DNA of 64,000 nt. It comes from Mesorhizobium loti. Its GTDB lineage: Bacteria > Pseudomonadota > Alphaproteobacteria > Rhizobiales > Rhizobiaceae. The stretch covers positions 3,038,001-3,102,000 of the forward strand of contig AP017605.1 of the NCBI GenBank assembly GCA_002356515.1, written 5' to 3'. Of this stretch, positions 9,706 through 17,880 are shown piece after piece. A program made the translations under genes and the position numbers. Every line of letters starts with the position of its first letter. Position 1 is the first letter of the stretch. The notes below the pieces were generated by a model. It was not told where the DNA came from. It searched no databases and saw only the letters and a list, made by a program, of their open reading frames with translations.

Positions 9706-9749
9706 GCATGTCACCCAAAAGTGACCGCCATTTTGCAAGGGTGACATGC
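9706..9749. promoter_or_regulatory. Perfect 11-bp inverted repeat after the histidine kinase gene
   Basis: GCATGTCACCC (9706-9716) and GGGTGACATGC (9739-9749) are exact inverted copies 22 bp apart, 28 bp after the kinase stop codon. No T-run follows, so it is not a standard terminator. It could be an RNA hairpin that ends or protects the kinase mRNA, or a pair of binding sites in front of olsB. Confidence 0.45.
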
Positions 9750-9883
9750 GTGGAAACAGGGACCTTGAGCGCTCCAAATGGGTTCGCGCAGACGAGACAT
9801 GCCTCGGCTCTCCTCACCGAACGTAGCCGGTTGACCGTTTTCGCCAGCCGACGAAGTATTGCCCGCAACGCCGTATCACGGTA

Positions 9884-9901
9884 CTGTCACAATCCTGTTG
9901 C
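9884..9901 (+). promoter_or_regulatory. Candidate Pho box upstream of olsB
   Basis: CTGTCAC-AATC-CTGTTGC is a direct repeat with 11-bp spacing, fitting the PhoB box pattern of two CTGTCAT-like units separated by 4 bp. It lies 52 bp before the olsB start. Ornithine lipid formation is induced by phosphate limitation through PhoB in Sinorhizobium meliloti, which makes such a site plausible here; the second unit is a weak match. Confidence 0.45.
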
Positions 9902-9952
9902 ACCTACACCGTATCCCCGTGCCAAGAGGGATGGCTCGAAGGAGAATCACTC

Positions 9953-10840
9953 GTGCATACAGTTATGCCGGAATGTGACACTCGGCCGAACGCCAGCAGC
10001 GCCTTGCTTGCCGGGCGTAATGTCGATTCCGTCATAAAAGGCGCAGCACTCGGCCGTATCGGCAATCTCGAAGTGCGGCTCGCACGCAACGAGGCCGAGA
10101 TCGCGGCCGCGCAGGAAGTGCGTTACCGGGTATTTTACGACGAGCTTGGCGCCCGCAAGGACCTGTTCCAGGCGCAGGACCGTCGCGACGCCGACCGCTT
10201 CGATCCGCTCTGCGACCATCTTCTGGTCCTGGATACGACGCTTTCCGGCCCCGAACATCGCCGTATCGTCGGTACCTATCGCCTGCTGCGGCAAGAAATC
10301 GCGGCCACCGCCGGCGGCTTCTATTCCGAAGGCGAGTTCGAGCTGACCAAGCTCATCGCCCGTCATCCCGGCCAGCGCTTTCTCGAACTCGGCCGCTCCT
10401 GCGTTTTGCCGCAATACCGCTCGAAGCGCACCATCGAGGCGCTGTGGCAAGGCATCTGGGCCTACATCAATCACTACGAAATCGGCGTGATGACCGGCTG
10501 CGCGTCCTTCCATGGCACCGTGCCGGCCGCTCACGCGGAGGCGCTCACCTATCTCGCCCATCACTGCCGCACCAACTCCGCCTGGGACGTGCGCGCGGTT
10601 TCCGATCGGTACTGCTCCATGGATCTGATGCCGATCGAGGCAGTCAATGCCAAAGCGGCGATCGCGGCAATGCCGCCTCTGGTCAAGGGCTATCTGAGGG
10701 TCGGCGCCCGCATCGGCGACGGCTGCGTCATCGACCGCGAATTCTCTACGGTCGATGTGTTCGTGGTGATGCCGGTCAAGGAAATCGGTGCCCGCTACGT
10801 CAACTACTATGGCGGGGAAGCGCAGCGTTTCGCGGCGTGA
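9953..10840 (+). CDS. olsB: L-ornithine N-alpha-acyltransferase
   Basis: A 295-residue GNAT-fold acyltransferase that transfers a 3-hydroxyacyl chain from acyl carrier protein to the alpha-amino group of ornithine, the first step of ornithine lipid synthesis; OlsA then adds the second acyl chain. Family signatures are AAAQEVRYRVFYDELGA, DHLLVLD, IVGTYRLLRQE, FLELGRSCVLPQYR and NHYEIGVMTGCASFHG. The length equals that of rhizobial OlsB proteins. I favour GTG 9953 because AAGGAGA lies 8 bp before it; ATG 9965 is the alternative. olsA is not in this window. A candidate Pho box lies upstream. Confidence 0.9.
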   Translation: MHTVMPECDTRPNASSALLAGRNVDSVIKGAALGRIGNLEVRLARNEAEIAAAQEVRYRVFYDELGARKDLFQAQDRRDADRFDPLCDHLLVLDTTLSGPEHRRIVGTYRLLRQEIAATAGGFYSEGEFELTKLIARHPGQRFLELGRSCVLPQYRSKRTIEALWQGIWAYINHYEIGVMTGCASFHGTVPAAHAEALTYLAHHCRTNSAWDVRAVSDRYCSMDLMPIEAVNAKAAIAAMPPLVKGYLRVGARIGDGCVIDREFSTVDVFVVMPVKEIGARYVNYYGGEAQRFAA

Positions 10841-10885
<45 letters not shown>

Positions 10886-10945
10886 GAAGACGGTGCGATT
10901 CGTGCTTTTTGCCTACTGACTGATCCCTACCCACTAATCCCTCTC

Positions 10946-11578
10946 TCACGGAATATCTTCCGGCCTTCGTCCCGGCCGGCTCTTGTAGGACGGAAACGAC
11001 CAGCCGAAACGCAGCGCGCCGCCGCGCACGGCGAGCGCCACACCGAAGCCGGCCAACCCCGAGATGATCTGCGGCAATCCGGCGACGTCGCCCAGTGTGA
11101 AGATCGCGGCGCCGGCCAGGGCGGCCGTCACGTAGATTTCCGGTCTCAGCAGCACCGATGGCTCGCCGGCCAGCAGATCGCGCAATATGCCGCCGAAAGT
11201 CGCGGTCAGCATGCCGGTGATGATCGAAACCACCGGCGAACCGGTGATTGCCAAGCCCTTTGCCGCGCCCATCACCGAAAAGGCGGCCAGCCCGATGGCG
11301 TCGAGCCACAGCAGCAGTTTGTAGCGGGATTCGACGCGATGCGCGGTGAAGAAGACCAGGACCGCCACCACGGCGCAGATCAGCACATAGTCGCGGTTTC
11401 CCACCCAGAAGACCGGCACATTGAGGATGAGGTCGCGAAACGTGCCGCCGCCAATGCCGGTGACGCTGGCCAGGAACAGGAACCCGATAATGTCGAGTTG
11501 CTTGCGCGACGCAGCCAACGCCCCGGTCGCCGCAAAAACGGCGACGCCGGCATAGTCGAGAAGGGCGATGGGATGCAT
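10946..11578 (-). CDS. Trimeric intracellular cation channel (TRIC/UPF0126) family protein
   Basis: A 210-residue inner membrane protein with seven predicted helices in two repeats of three, the TRIC/UPF0126 fold. Each repeat has the glycine-rich kinked motif: ASVTGIGGGTFRDLIL (about 37-52) and TATFGGILRDLLAGE (about 124-138). Prokaryotic TRIC proteins form homotrimeric potassium-permeable channels; E. coli YadS and YicG are relatives proposed to affect glycine uptake. The basic tail (SYKSRPGRRP) is probably cytoplasmic. It converges with olsB and lies 101 bp downstream of grpE on the same strand, separated by an imperfect inverted repeat. Confidence 0.9.
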   Translation of the reverse strand: MHPIALLDYAGVAVFAATGALAASRKQLDIIGFLFLASVTGIGGGTFRDLILNVPVFWVGNRDYVLICAVVAVLVFFTAHRVESRYKLLLWLDAIGLAAFSVMGAAKGLAITGSPVVSIITGMLTATFGGILRDLLAGEPSVLLRPEIYVTAALAGAAIFTLGDVAGLPQIISGLAGFGVALAVRGGALRFGWSFPSYKSRPGRRPEDIP

Positions 11579-11587
11579 GGAAGGCCA

Positions 11588-11670
11588 GGGCAGTAAGGGA
11601 GTAGGGCAGTATGTTTAACACGAAGCGGGAGAGTTGGGACGACCCCTATTCTCCCACTGCCCTACTGCCC
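11588..11670. repeat. Imperfect inverted repeat built from GGGCAGTA words between grpE and the TRIC gene
   Basis: The left arm 11588-11611 (gggcagtaagggagtaggg) and the right arm 11652-11670 (tcccactgccctactgccc) are inverted versions of the same word that forms the tandem array after olsB. They flank about 40 bp. In the grpE transcript they could fold into a long imperfect hairpin. Confidence 0.6.
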
Positions 11671-11679
11671 AATCCCTAA

Positions 11680-12312
11680 CTACGCATCCCTCTCCGCCTC
11701 GTCATTCACCGGCCCCGGCTCGACCGGCGCCTCGGCGGCGACTTTCGGGCCGCCCTTGGCGACGCCGACCATAGCCGGACGCAGCACCCGCTCGCCGATC
11801 GAATAGCCCGGCTGCACGACCTGGACCACGGTGTTGGCCGGGACATCGGGATTGGGCACTTCGAACATCGCCTGGTGGAAATTGGGATCGAACTTCTCGC
11901 CTTCGGGAGTAAGCTTCTTGACCCCGTGCCGTTCCAGCGCCGAAAGCATGGCGCGCTCGGTCAGGTCGACGCCTTCGATCAGCGCCTTGAAGCCGGCGTC
12001 GCCCGACGCCTTGGCCTCGGCGGGTATGGCGTCCAGCGCGCGGCGCAGATTGTCCGACACTGACAGCATGTCGCGGGCGAAATTCGCAACCGCGTAGGTG
12101 CGCGCGTCGTGCACGTCGCGCGCGGTGCGGCGGCGCAGGTTCTCCATCTCGGCCGCGACGCGCAGCGCGCGGTCCTTCAGCTCTTCATTTTCCTTCAGCA
12201 GCCGCACAAGCGCTTCATAGTCGCCGTCAATGCTGCCTTCCGTGCGCTCGGCATTGGCCTCGGCCGCCTCGGCTTCGCTGGGCGCGCGTTCGTCTTTTGC
12301 CTGGTCGCTCAT
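11680..12312 (-). CDS. grpE: Nucleotide exchange factor GrpE
   Basis: A 210-residue cochaperone that drives ADP release from DnaK. The N-terminal 75 residues are an acidic then helical coiled-coil segment ([38 protein letters not shown]), followed by the four-helix dimer bundle and the C-terminal beta domain with the family signature [12 protein letters not shown] and [26 protein letters not shown]. The Pro/Glu-rich tail is typical of rhizobia. The gene stands alone here (hrcA and dnaKJ are not adjacent). A candidate heat-shock promoter lies about 45-75 bp upstream. Confidence 0.96.
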   Translation of the reverse strand: MSDQAKDERAPSEAEAAEANAERTEGSIDGDYEALVRLLKENEELKDRALRVAAEMENLRRRTARDVHDARTYAVANFARDMLSVSDNLRRALDAIPAEAKASGDAGFKALIEGVDLTERAMLSALERHGVKKLTPEGEKFDPNFHQAMFEVPNPDVPANTVVQVVQPGYSIGERVLRPAMVGVAKGGPKVAAEAPVEPGPVNDEAERDA

Positions 12313-12353
12313 CGCCGTTTCCCGTCATCTCGAATGGTATGGATTTTGTGCCC

Positions 12354-12386
12354 GATATCGAGGTTTGGCAGCCAAAAATCAAGGGG
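12354..12386 (-). promoter_or_regulatory. Candidate sigma-32-type promoter for grpE
   Basis: Read on the minus strand, CCCCTTGAT (-35 like) is followed after about 14 bp by CCTCGATAT (-10 like), close to the alphaproteobacterial heat-shock pattern CTTG...CCCATNT. It lies about 45 bp upstream of the grpE ATG. This is a visual match only. Confidence 0.4.
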
Positions 12387-12550
12387 TAAGCGACCGTTTG
12401 GCCTTTGGCCCGACCTGAGCGGCGATCAACGGCGATATTTCGATTTTAATTCAAATTTTACCATGACTGCCGGCTTGGCTTGCCACAGAAGCGTGATGAG
12501 GGAACCATTCCCTTGCTGGAGGAGTTTCCGAGCCGACACAGGATTTTATA

Positions 12551-12751
12551 ATGATGACCCGCGACAAGGCTGAAAAAGGAGAAAGGCTCGCCGCCGAAGT
12601 CAGGCGCCAGTTCGGTGCCGAGGCGATGACGCGCTTTCTGCGTACCTTGCCGGCTTTCCGTATCCAAGCCGATACTCACGACCGCTTCAGGCAATTGCTC
12701 GACCGCCTCGACCGGGTCGAGGACGAGGATACAGGCTGGCGGCGGCAATAA
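12551..12751 (+). CDS. Small hypothetical protein
   Basis: A 66-residue, highly charged and predicted helical protein (KAEKGERLAAEVRRQFGAEA, then FRQLLDRLDRVEDED). I do not recognise a domain. AGGA sits 8 bp before the double ATG, and the translation is rich in the amphipathic heptads typical of a real small protein; both favour coding. It is divergent from grpE and 90 bp upstream of a desaturase gene on the same strand. It lacks a signal peptide or membrane segment, so it is probably cytosolic. Confidence 0.5.
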   Translation: MMTRDKAEKGERLAAEVRRQFGAEAMTRFLRTLPAFRIQADTHDRFRQLLDRLDRVEDEDTGWRRQ

Positions 12752-12841
12752 TTCCCGTTGGGCGCTTACGCGACAATTACGCACAGTAATTCTGCGTGAT
12801 GGTTGCCTTGCGGTGGCCACACGCCGCGCCTATGGTTCCTG

Positions 12842-13864
12842 ATGAACATGATTTCCCCCGATGCGGCCGCCAACAGCAAGCGCGCCTGGCTGAAGATTCT
12901 GGCGCGCTACAAGAAGCCGGACCGGCGGCGCAGCGCCATCGAACTCGCCATCACCCTCATTCCGTTTGCCACGCTCTGGGCACTGTCCTCGGCGGCCTAT
13001 GCCTATGGCCATTGGTGGGGGCTGATCCTGATCCTGCCGGCGGCCGGGTTCCTGGTGCGCATCTTCATGATCCAGCACGATTGCGGCCATGGCTCTTTCT
13101 TTGCCAATCGCTACGCCGACGACTGGATCGGCCGCGCGCTCGGCGTCCTGACGCTGACGCCCTACGATTGCTGGCGGCGCGCGCACGCGACGCATCACGC
13201 CAGCGCCGGCAATCTCGACGAGCGCGGCATGGGCGACATCAGGACGCTGACCGTTGCCGAATACCGGCAATTGTCCTGGCGCGGCCGCCTCGCCTATCGG
13301 CTCTATCGCCACCCGCTGGTGATGTTCGGGCTGGGGCCGATCTGGCTGTTCATCTTCTCGCAAAGGCTGCCCATCGGCATGATGCGCGGCGGCCTGACGC
13401 CCTGGGTGTCGTCGATGACCACCAACCTCGCCATCGCGCTTGCGGCAGCCATTCTCATCTGGGCCGTCGGCCCCGGTGCGTTCCTGGTTGTCCATCTGCC
13501 AATCGTCATTCTCGCGGGCTCGGCCGGCATCTGGCTGTTCTACGTCCAGCACCAGTTCGAGGAGACGGAATGGGCAAAGGATGACGACTGGGAGTTCCAG
13601 CATGCCGCCCTGCACGGCTCGTCCTATTACGACCTGCCGCCGGTGCTGAACTGGTTCACCGGCAATATCGGCGTCCACCACGTGCACCACCTCTCCGCCA
13701 AGGTGCCGGGCTACCGGCTGCAGGAGGTGCTGCGGGATTATCCGGAGCTGCGCGGTATCGGCCGCGTCACGCTGCTCGACAGCTTGCGCTGCGTCAAACT
13801 GGCATTGTGGGACGAGAACCGCCGCAAGCTGGTGTCGTTCCGCGAAGCACGGGCGGCGTTGTAG
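12842..13864 (+). CDS. Fatty acid desaturase (membrane di-iron acyl-lipid type)
   Basis: A 340-residue integral membrane desaturase with the three histidine boxes that bind the di-iron centre: HDCGH (79-83), HATHH (115-119) and HHVHH (279-283), plus QHQFEET (about 236-242). Four to six helices lie at about 36-52, 58-75, 160-176, 196-213 and 216-236. The spacing and the third box resemble delta-12/omega-6 acyl-lipid desaturases. It would introduce double bonds into membrane lipid acyl chains with electrons from a ferredoxin or cytochrome b5-like donor. Start ATG 12842 is chosen by homology; no strong ribosome binding site is visible. Confidence 0.9.
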   Translation: MNMISPDAAANSKRAWLKILARYKKPDRRRSAIELAITLIPFATLWALSSAAYAYGHWWGLILILPAAGFLVRIFMIQHDCGHGSFFANRYADDWIGRALGVLTLTPYDCWRRAHATHHASAGNLDERGMGDIRTLTVAEYRQLSWRGRLAYRLYRHPLVMFGLGPIWLFIFSQRLPIGMMRGGLTPWVSSMTTNLAIALAAAILIWAVGPGAFLVVHLPIVILAGSAGIWLFYVQHQFEETEWAKDDDWEFQHAALHGSSYYDLPPVLNWFTGNIGVHHVHHLSAKVPGYRLQEVLRDYPELRGIGRVTLLDSLRCVKLALWDENRRKLVSFREARAAL

Positions 13865-13903
13865 AAAGACTGCCGCGCCATGGCGCGGCAGCTTGCCACC
13901 GGA

Positions 13904-14524
13904 TCAAGCCGCCTGGCGCTCGTCGCGCATCAGGATCTCGCCATGGCGGATCTCGGTGCCCAGCACCTTCAGGCATTCGCGGATGAAGTTGGACAGGCCA
14001 GGCCAGCCCTTGGCTGAAACGAGATTGCCGTCGACATGGGCACCGGTCGGGGCGACGTCGATGTAGATGCCGCCGGCCAGCGTCACTTCCGGCTCGCAAT
14101 AGTGCAGCGCCGCCACTTCCCTGCCCCGCACAACGCCGTCGACCGCGATCAGGATCTGTACGCCATGGCAGATGGTGAAGATCGGCTTGCCGGCCTCGTG
14201 GAAATGCCGCACCAGCGCCTGCACCCGCTTGTCGATACGGATGTATTCGGGACCGCGCCCGCCCGCCGCGTAGACGGCGTCATATTTGGCCGGGTCGACC
14301 TCGGAGAACGTCTTGTTGAGGATGTAGTCGTGGCCGAGCTTTTCCGTGTAGGTCTGGTGGCCTTCGAAGTCGTGCAGCGACGTCTTCAGGACATCGCCCG
14401 CCTTCTTGTCCGGGCAGACGACATGGACCGTGTGGCCGACCGCATGCATGGCCTGTTCAAAGACGAAAATCTCATACTCCTCGCTGAACTCGCCAACGAG
14501 CATCAATATTTTCTTGCCAGCCAT
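13904..14524 (-). CDS. DJ-1/PfpI family protein
   Basis: A 206-residue protein of the DJ-1/PfpI superfamily (class I glutamine amidotransferase-like fold). The nucleophile elbow is FTICHGVQ with C119; the strand motifs KKILMLVGEFSEEYE and YDAVYAAGGRGPEYI are typical, and LVSAKGWPGLSNFIREC covers the C-terminal helix region. Relatives include proteases/chaperones, deglycases and isonitrile hydratases; no specific activity can be assigned. The ATG at 14524 is preceded by GGGAGGA, which rules out the longer open frame. A 7-bp inverted repeat 28 bp upstream may be its operator. Confidence 0.88.
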   Translation of the reverse strand: MAGKKILMLVGEFSEEYEIFVFEQAMHAVGHTVHVVCPDKKAGDVLKTSLHDFEGHQTYTEKLGHDYILNKTFSEVDPAKYDAVYAAGGRGPEYIRIDKRVQALVRHFHEAGKPIFTICHGVQILIAVDGVVRGREVAALHYCEPEVTLAGGIYIDVAPTGAHVDGNLVSAKGWPGLSNFIRECLKVLGTEIRHGEILMRDERQAA

Positions 14525-14551
14525 TCCCGATTCCTCCCTTGTGGCCATATT

Positions 14552-14570
14552 TATTTCGAGTCGCGAAATA
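14552..14570. promoter_or_regulatory. Inverted repeat upstream of the DJ-1/PfpI gene
   Basis: TATTTCG-AGTCG-CGAAATA is a perfect 7-bp inverted repeat with a 5-bp centre, in a locally AT-rich stretch 28 bp before the ATG of the PfpI gene. Position and symmetry suggest a repressor site that would overlap the promoter; the regulator is unknown. Confidence 0.4.
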
Positions 14571-14708
14571 ATGTTCCCTATCCTAAGGGCAGGACGGTTA
14601 AAGGGAAAGCGCAAATCGCCAAATTGGTATGACCAGTTTTCCGCATTCTTGACCGAAGGCCGTTCCCGGCAGGCGAAAACAGCCTCGCTGGCTCGACCAG
14701 AGCCGCAG

Positions 14709-16316
14709 TCAGGCGGCCGCTTTGATCATGTCCGCCGCCTTCTCGGCAATCATGATGGTCGGCGCGTTGGTGTTGCCGCCGATCAGCGTCGGCATCACCG
14801 AGGCGTCGACGACCCGCAAGGCCTTGAGCCCGTGGACCCGCAATTGCGGATCGACCACTGCCATCTCGTCGACGCCCATCTTGCAGGTGCCGGCCGGGTG
14901 ATAGATCGTGTCGGCGCGGGCACGGATGTGCGACATCAACTCGGCGTCGCTCGAAACACCGGCGGTGTAGATTTCCTTGTGGCGATATCTGGCCAGCGCC
15001 GGCGCCTCCAGGACGCCGCGCATCATCCTGGCCCCCTTGAGCAAAAGTTCGGCGTCGCGTTCGTCCGAAAGAAAGCGCGGATCGATGCGCGGTGGTGCCA
15101 TGGGATCATGGGTCGACAGCCCGACCTCGCCGCGCGAATGCGGCCGCAGCACGCAGACATGGCAGGAAAAGCCATATCCCATATGCAGCTTTCGGCCATG
15201 ATCATCCACGATCGCGATGCAGAAATGCAGTTGCAGGTCGGGCCGTTCTATCGCCGGATCGGACTTGAGGAAGGCACCGCCTTCGGCATAGGGCGTGGCG
15301 ATCATGCCACCGCCATCTCTTCGCCAGCGCAGAATGTGCCGCAGCAGGCCAGGCAAGCCGCGCAGGCCGATGCCCATCATGTCGGCATCCCTGGATGTCC
15401 AGCCCATGATGAAATCGAGGTGGTCTTGCAGGTTCTTGCCGACGCCGGGCAGTTCATGAATGACCGGAATGCCATGCATGGCAAGCTCGGCAGCCGGCCC
15501 GATGCCCGATAGCAACAGGAGCTGAGGCGAACCGAAGGCGCCACCACAGACGATCACCTCGCGCCTGGCTTTCGCGACGGCTTCGCCCTTCCCCACGCGA
15601 TACCGCACGCCGGTGGCGCGCTTGCCGTCGAGAATGACCGCCGTGGCATGCGCTCCGGTGATGACGGTAAGGTTCGACCTGTTCAAGACCGGTTGCAGAT
15701 AGGCAGCGGCCGCCGAGCAGCGCTCGCCATTGCGGCGTTCGCCCCAGAATTGCGTCACCTGATAGAGCCCGGCACCTTCCTGTTCGACGCCGTTGAAATC
15801 ATCGTTGCGGCGGATCTGGTTTTCGCCGCAGGCCTCGACAAAGGCCCGGGAGAGCGCACGAGGCTCTTGCTGTTCGGCAACCCGCAGCGGCCCGTCGCCG
15901 CCATGCAGGGCATCAGCGCCGCGTTGGTTGCCTTCCGCCCGCCGGAAATAGGGCAGCACCTCGTCCCATGACCAGCCGTCGCAACCGAGGTCGGCCCATT
16001 CGTCATAGTCGCCGCGGTGCCCGCGCGTATAGAGCATGGCATTGATGGCGCTGGATCCGCCCAGCGCCTTGCCACGCGGCTGAAAACCCCTGCGGCCGTT
16101 GAGACCCTCTTGCGGCACCGTCTGGAAGGCCCAGTTGTTGATCTTCGGCCGTCCCGGCAGCAGCGCGATGATGCCGGCCGGCGCGCGGATCAACAGGTTC
16201 TTGCCCTCGCCACCGGCTTCGATCAGGCACACCGTCTTCGATGGATCTTCGGAAAGCCGCGCGGCAAGCGTGCAGCCGGCGGATCCGCCACCGGCGATGA
16301 CATAGTCGAAATCCAT
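14709..16316 (-). CDS. GMC family FAD-dependent oxidoreductase (choline dehydrogenase-like)
   Basis: A 535-residue GMC flavoenzyme. The FAD-binding Rossmann motif DYVIAGGGSAGCTLAARLSED opens the protein, followed by GMC signature 1 region RGKALGGSSAINAMLYTRG, signature 2 GAFGSPQLLLLSGIGPA, the active site histidine region TIYHPAGTCKMG and the C-terminal MPTLIGGNTNAPTIMIAEKA. It oxidises an alcohol to an aldehyde; BetA-like enzymes use choline, but betB and betI are not nearby, so the substrate is open. GGAGGAGAA precedes the ATG at 16316, which excludes the longer frame. Confidence 0.92.
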   Translation of the reverse strand: MDFDYVIAGGGSAGCTLAARLSEDPSKTVCLIEAGGEGKNLLIRAPAGIIALLPGRPKINNWAFQTVPQEGLNGRRGFQPRGKALGGSSAINAMLYTRGHRGDYDEWADLGCDGWSWDEVLPYFRRAEGNQRGADALHGGDGPLRVAEQQEPRALSRAFVEACGENQIRRNDDFNGVEQEGAGLYQVTQFWGERRNGERCSAAAAYLQPVLNRSNLTVITGAHATAVILDGKRATGVRYRVGKGEAVAKARREVIVCGGAFGSPQLLLLSGIGPAAELAMHGIPVIHELPGVGKNLQDHLDFIMGWTSRDADMMGIGLRGLPGLLRHILRWRRDGGGMIATPYAEGGAFLKSDPAIERPDLQLHFCIAIVDDHGRKLHMGYGFSCHVCVLRPHSRGEVGLSTHDPMAPPRIDPRFLSDERDAELLLKGARMMRGVLEAPALARYRHKEIYTAGVSSDAELMSHIRARADTIYHPAGTCKMGVDEMAVVDPQLRVHGLKALRVVDASVMPTLIGGNTNAPTIMIAEKAADMIKAAA

Positions 16317-16411
16317 GATCTTCTCCTCCCGCCCGGCGGATGTTTCCGTCCGGACAGCCAAGAGAAGGCCTGATCAGAGCTGATGTAAAGACGCGCGCGA
16401 TTACCGCTGCG

Positions 16412-16945
16412 TCAGCTCTTGCGAACGCGCCGCCAGGAATATTTGGGCCCCTTGGGCTCCGGCACGGCGGTTGGCTGGTAGTAAAGCCCCAGCCCACCGG
16501 TGTGGCCCTCTTCCAGGCGCTTCAACAGCACCGGATTGGAGATCTCGAACTCATCGAAGCCCAGCCGCAACATATGCGGCAACGGATCGACCAGCACCTG
16601 GCCGGTGGCGCGAACGGCGCCTTCAAAGTGGTAGCGGCTGCGCAGCAGTTCAGCCTTGGAGAAGGAGCGCCCATCGCTGAAGGCCGGGAAGACCAGCGCC
16701 ACCAGCGACAGCTGGTCGAGCAGGTCCGCTATCTTCTCGAGCTGATCGCCGGGCTGCAGCACCACGCCGAGCCGCTCCTTGGCGGACCGGCGCACCTCCG
16801 GATCAAGGCCGAGGAATGCCTGCAGCGGCAGGATGAAGCGGCCATTGCCGGAAAGCGCGTCAGCACTTTCGGCATGAGCCCATTCGTCCTCGCGAAAACC
16901 CTGCGGGGTCCAGAGCCGGGTCTCCGCTGTCGTCGTTTCAGTCAT
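16412..16945 (-). CDS. DUF934 domain-containing protein (oxidoreductase-linked, sulfite reduction cluster)
   Basis: A 177-residue DUF934 protein: LDPEVRRSAKERLGVVL, LVALVFPAFSDGRSFSKAELLR and FEGAVRATGQVLVDPLPHMLRLGFDEF are the family core. These proteins are always encoded with cysI/cysH-type genes and are believed to assist sulfite reduction; no activity is established that I know of. It ends the cysG-DUF2849-cysI-cysH-DUF934 cluster. It is separated from cysH by a 100-bp palindromic element, so its expression may be lower than that of the upstream genes. Confidence 0.9.
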   Translation of the reverse strand: MTETTTAETRLWTPQGFREDEWAHAESADALSGNGRFILPLQAFLGLDPEVRRSAKERLGVVLQPGDQLEKIADLLDQLSLVALVFPAFSDGRSFSKAELLRSRYHFEGAVRATGQVLVDPLPHMLRLGFDEFEISNPVLLKRLEEGHTGGLGLYYQPTAVPEPKGPKYSWRRVRKS

Positions 16946-16991
16946 CAAAAATTCCTAAAATTCGAAGAAGCTCGGAGCGCGTTGAGATTCA

Positions 16992-17098
16992 GGTCAGGCC
17001 GTGTCGAAAATGGCTGATACCGAGAACCGGAGCGGAGCGTACTTGAAGTACGTGAGCACCGGAAGCGCAGGTATCAGCCATTTGCAGGCCGGCCTCAC
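16992..17098. repeat. RIME-like palindromic intergenic element
   Basis: A roughly 105-bp nested palindrome. Outer arms are AAATGGCTGATACC (17008-17021) and GGTATCAGCCATTT (17070-17083), with looser complementarity beyond them (caggcc...ggcc), and an inner core CGTACTT-G-AAGTACG (17038-17052). It matches in size and form the Rhizobium-specific intergenic mosaic elements (RIME). It lies between cysH and the DUF934 gene, and in the cys transcript would fold into one long hairpin. Confidence 0.8.
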
Positions 17099-17115
17099 CT
17101 GGATATCAACCCGCC

Positions 17116-17880
17116 CTATAGGGATGCGTCGGTCAGCGACACTTCCAGCCCCGACAGGTGGATGCCGCACTCGGTCTTGGCGTGACCGGCCCAGCGGCCG
17201 CTGCGTGCATCCTCACCCGGCTGCACCGGTTGCGTGCACGGGAAACAGCCGATCGAGAGATAGCCATAGGCGACCAGCGGATTTTCGCGCAGTGCATGGG
17301 CGCGCATGTAGTCGGCCTGGTCCGAGGTTGTCCAGTGCGCCAATGGATTGATACGGATGCGCGCGCCGACCGCCTCGAACACCGGCAACGCCGCCCGCGT
17401 CGAGGCCTGGAAGCGCTTGCGGCCGGTGAACCAGGCACGAAACGGCGCCACGCCACGCGCCAGCGGCTCGACCTTGCGCACGTCGCAGCAGGCGTCGGTG
17501 TTGCTCTGGTGCAGATTGCCCGTCGGGTCGATCCGCGCGAGGGCGGCTTCCTCAGGCTTGATCACCTGGATGTTGGTCAGCCCGAAATCGGCGACGAGCG
17601 CGTCGCGATAGCCGAGCGTCTCCTCGAAATGCTTGCCGGTGTCGAGGAAGATGACCGGCAGCGTGCGGTCGATCTCGGCGATCATGTGCAGCAGCACCGC
17701 CGAGTCCGCCCCGAACGACGAGACCGCGGCGATCTCGTCGTGAAACAGTTCGCGCGCCGAGCGTTCGATGATCTCGAGCGGCTTCAGATGGCCATAGAGC
17801 GCATCAAACCCCGCCGCCTTGGCGGCGACGCCGTCATCGACGTTGGCGATGTGGTCAAGCGGCCTTGGTTTCGCCAGCAT
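17116..17880 (-). CDS. cysH: Phosphoadenylyl/adenylyl-sulfate reductase (iron-sulfur type)
   Basis: A 254-residue reductase that converts APS (or PAPS) to sulfite with thioredoxin. The PP-loop SSFGADSAVLLHMI (about 54-67) binds the nucleotide. C131-C132 (DACCDVRK) and C212/C215 (GCFPC) form the [4Fe-4S] ligand set that marks the plant-type APS-reducing group, and C238 in ECGIHL is the catalytic cysteine of the sulfonated intermediate. The ATG at 17880 lies inside the 3' end of cysI (26-bp overlap), so translation is probably coupled. The longer open frame upstream lies within cysI and is not coding. Confidence 0.94.
   Translation of the reverse strand: MLAKPRPLDHIANVDDGVAAKAAGFDALYGHLKPLEIIERSARELFHDEIAAVSSFGADSAVLLHMIAEIDRTLPVIFLDTGKHFEETLGYRDALVADFGLTNIQVIKPEEAALARIDPTGNLHQSNTDACCDVRKVEPLARGVAPFRAWFTGRKRFQASTRAALPVFEAVGARIRINPLAHWTTSDQADYMRAHALRENPLVAYGYLSIGCFPCTQPVQPGEDARSGRWAGHAKTECGIHLSGLEVSLTDASL

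Noticed and set aside
12458..12820. 120-codon minus-strand frame near 12.5 kb
   Set aside because: Competes with the plus-strand 66-codon gene that has a ribosome binding site; translation is proline/arginine-rich with no conserved look.
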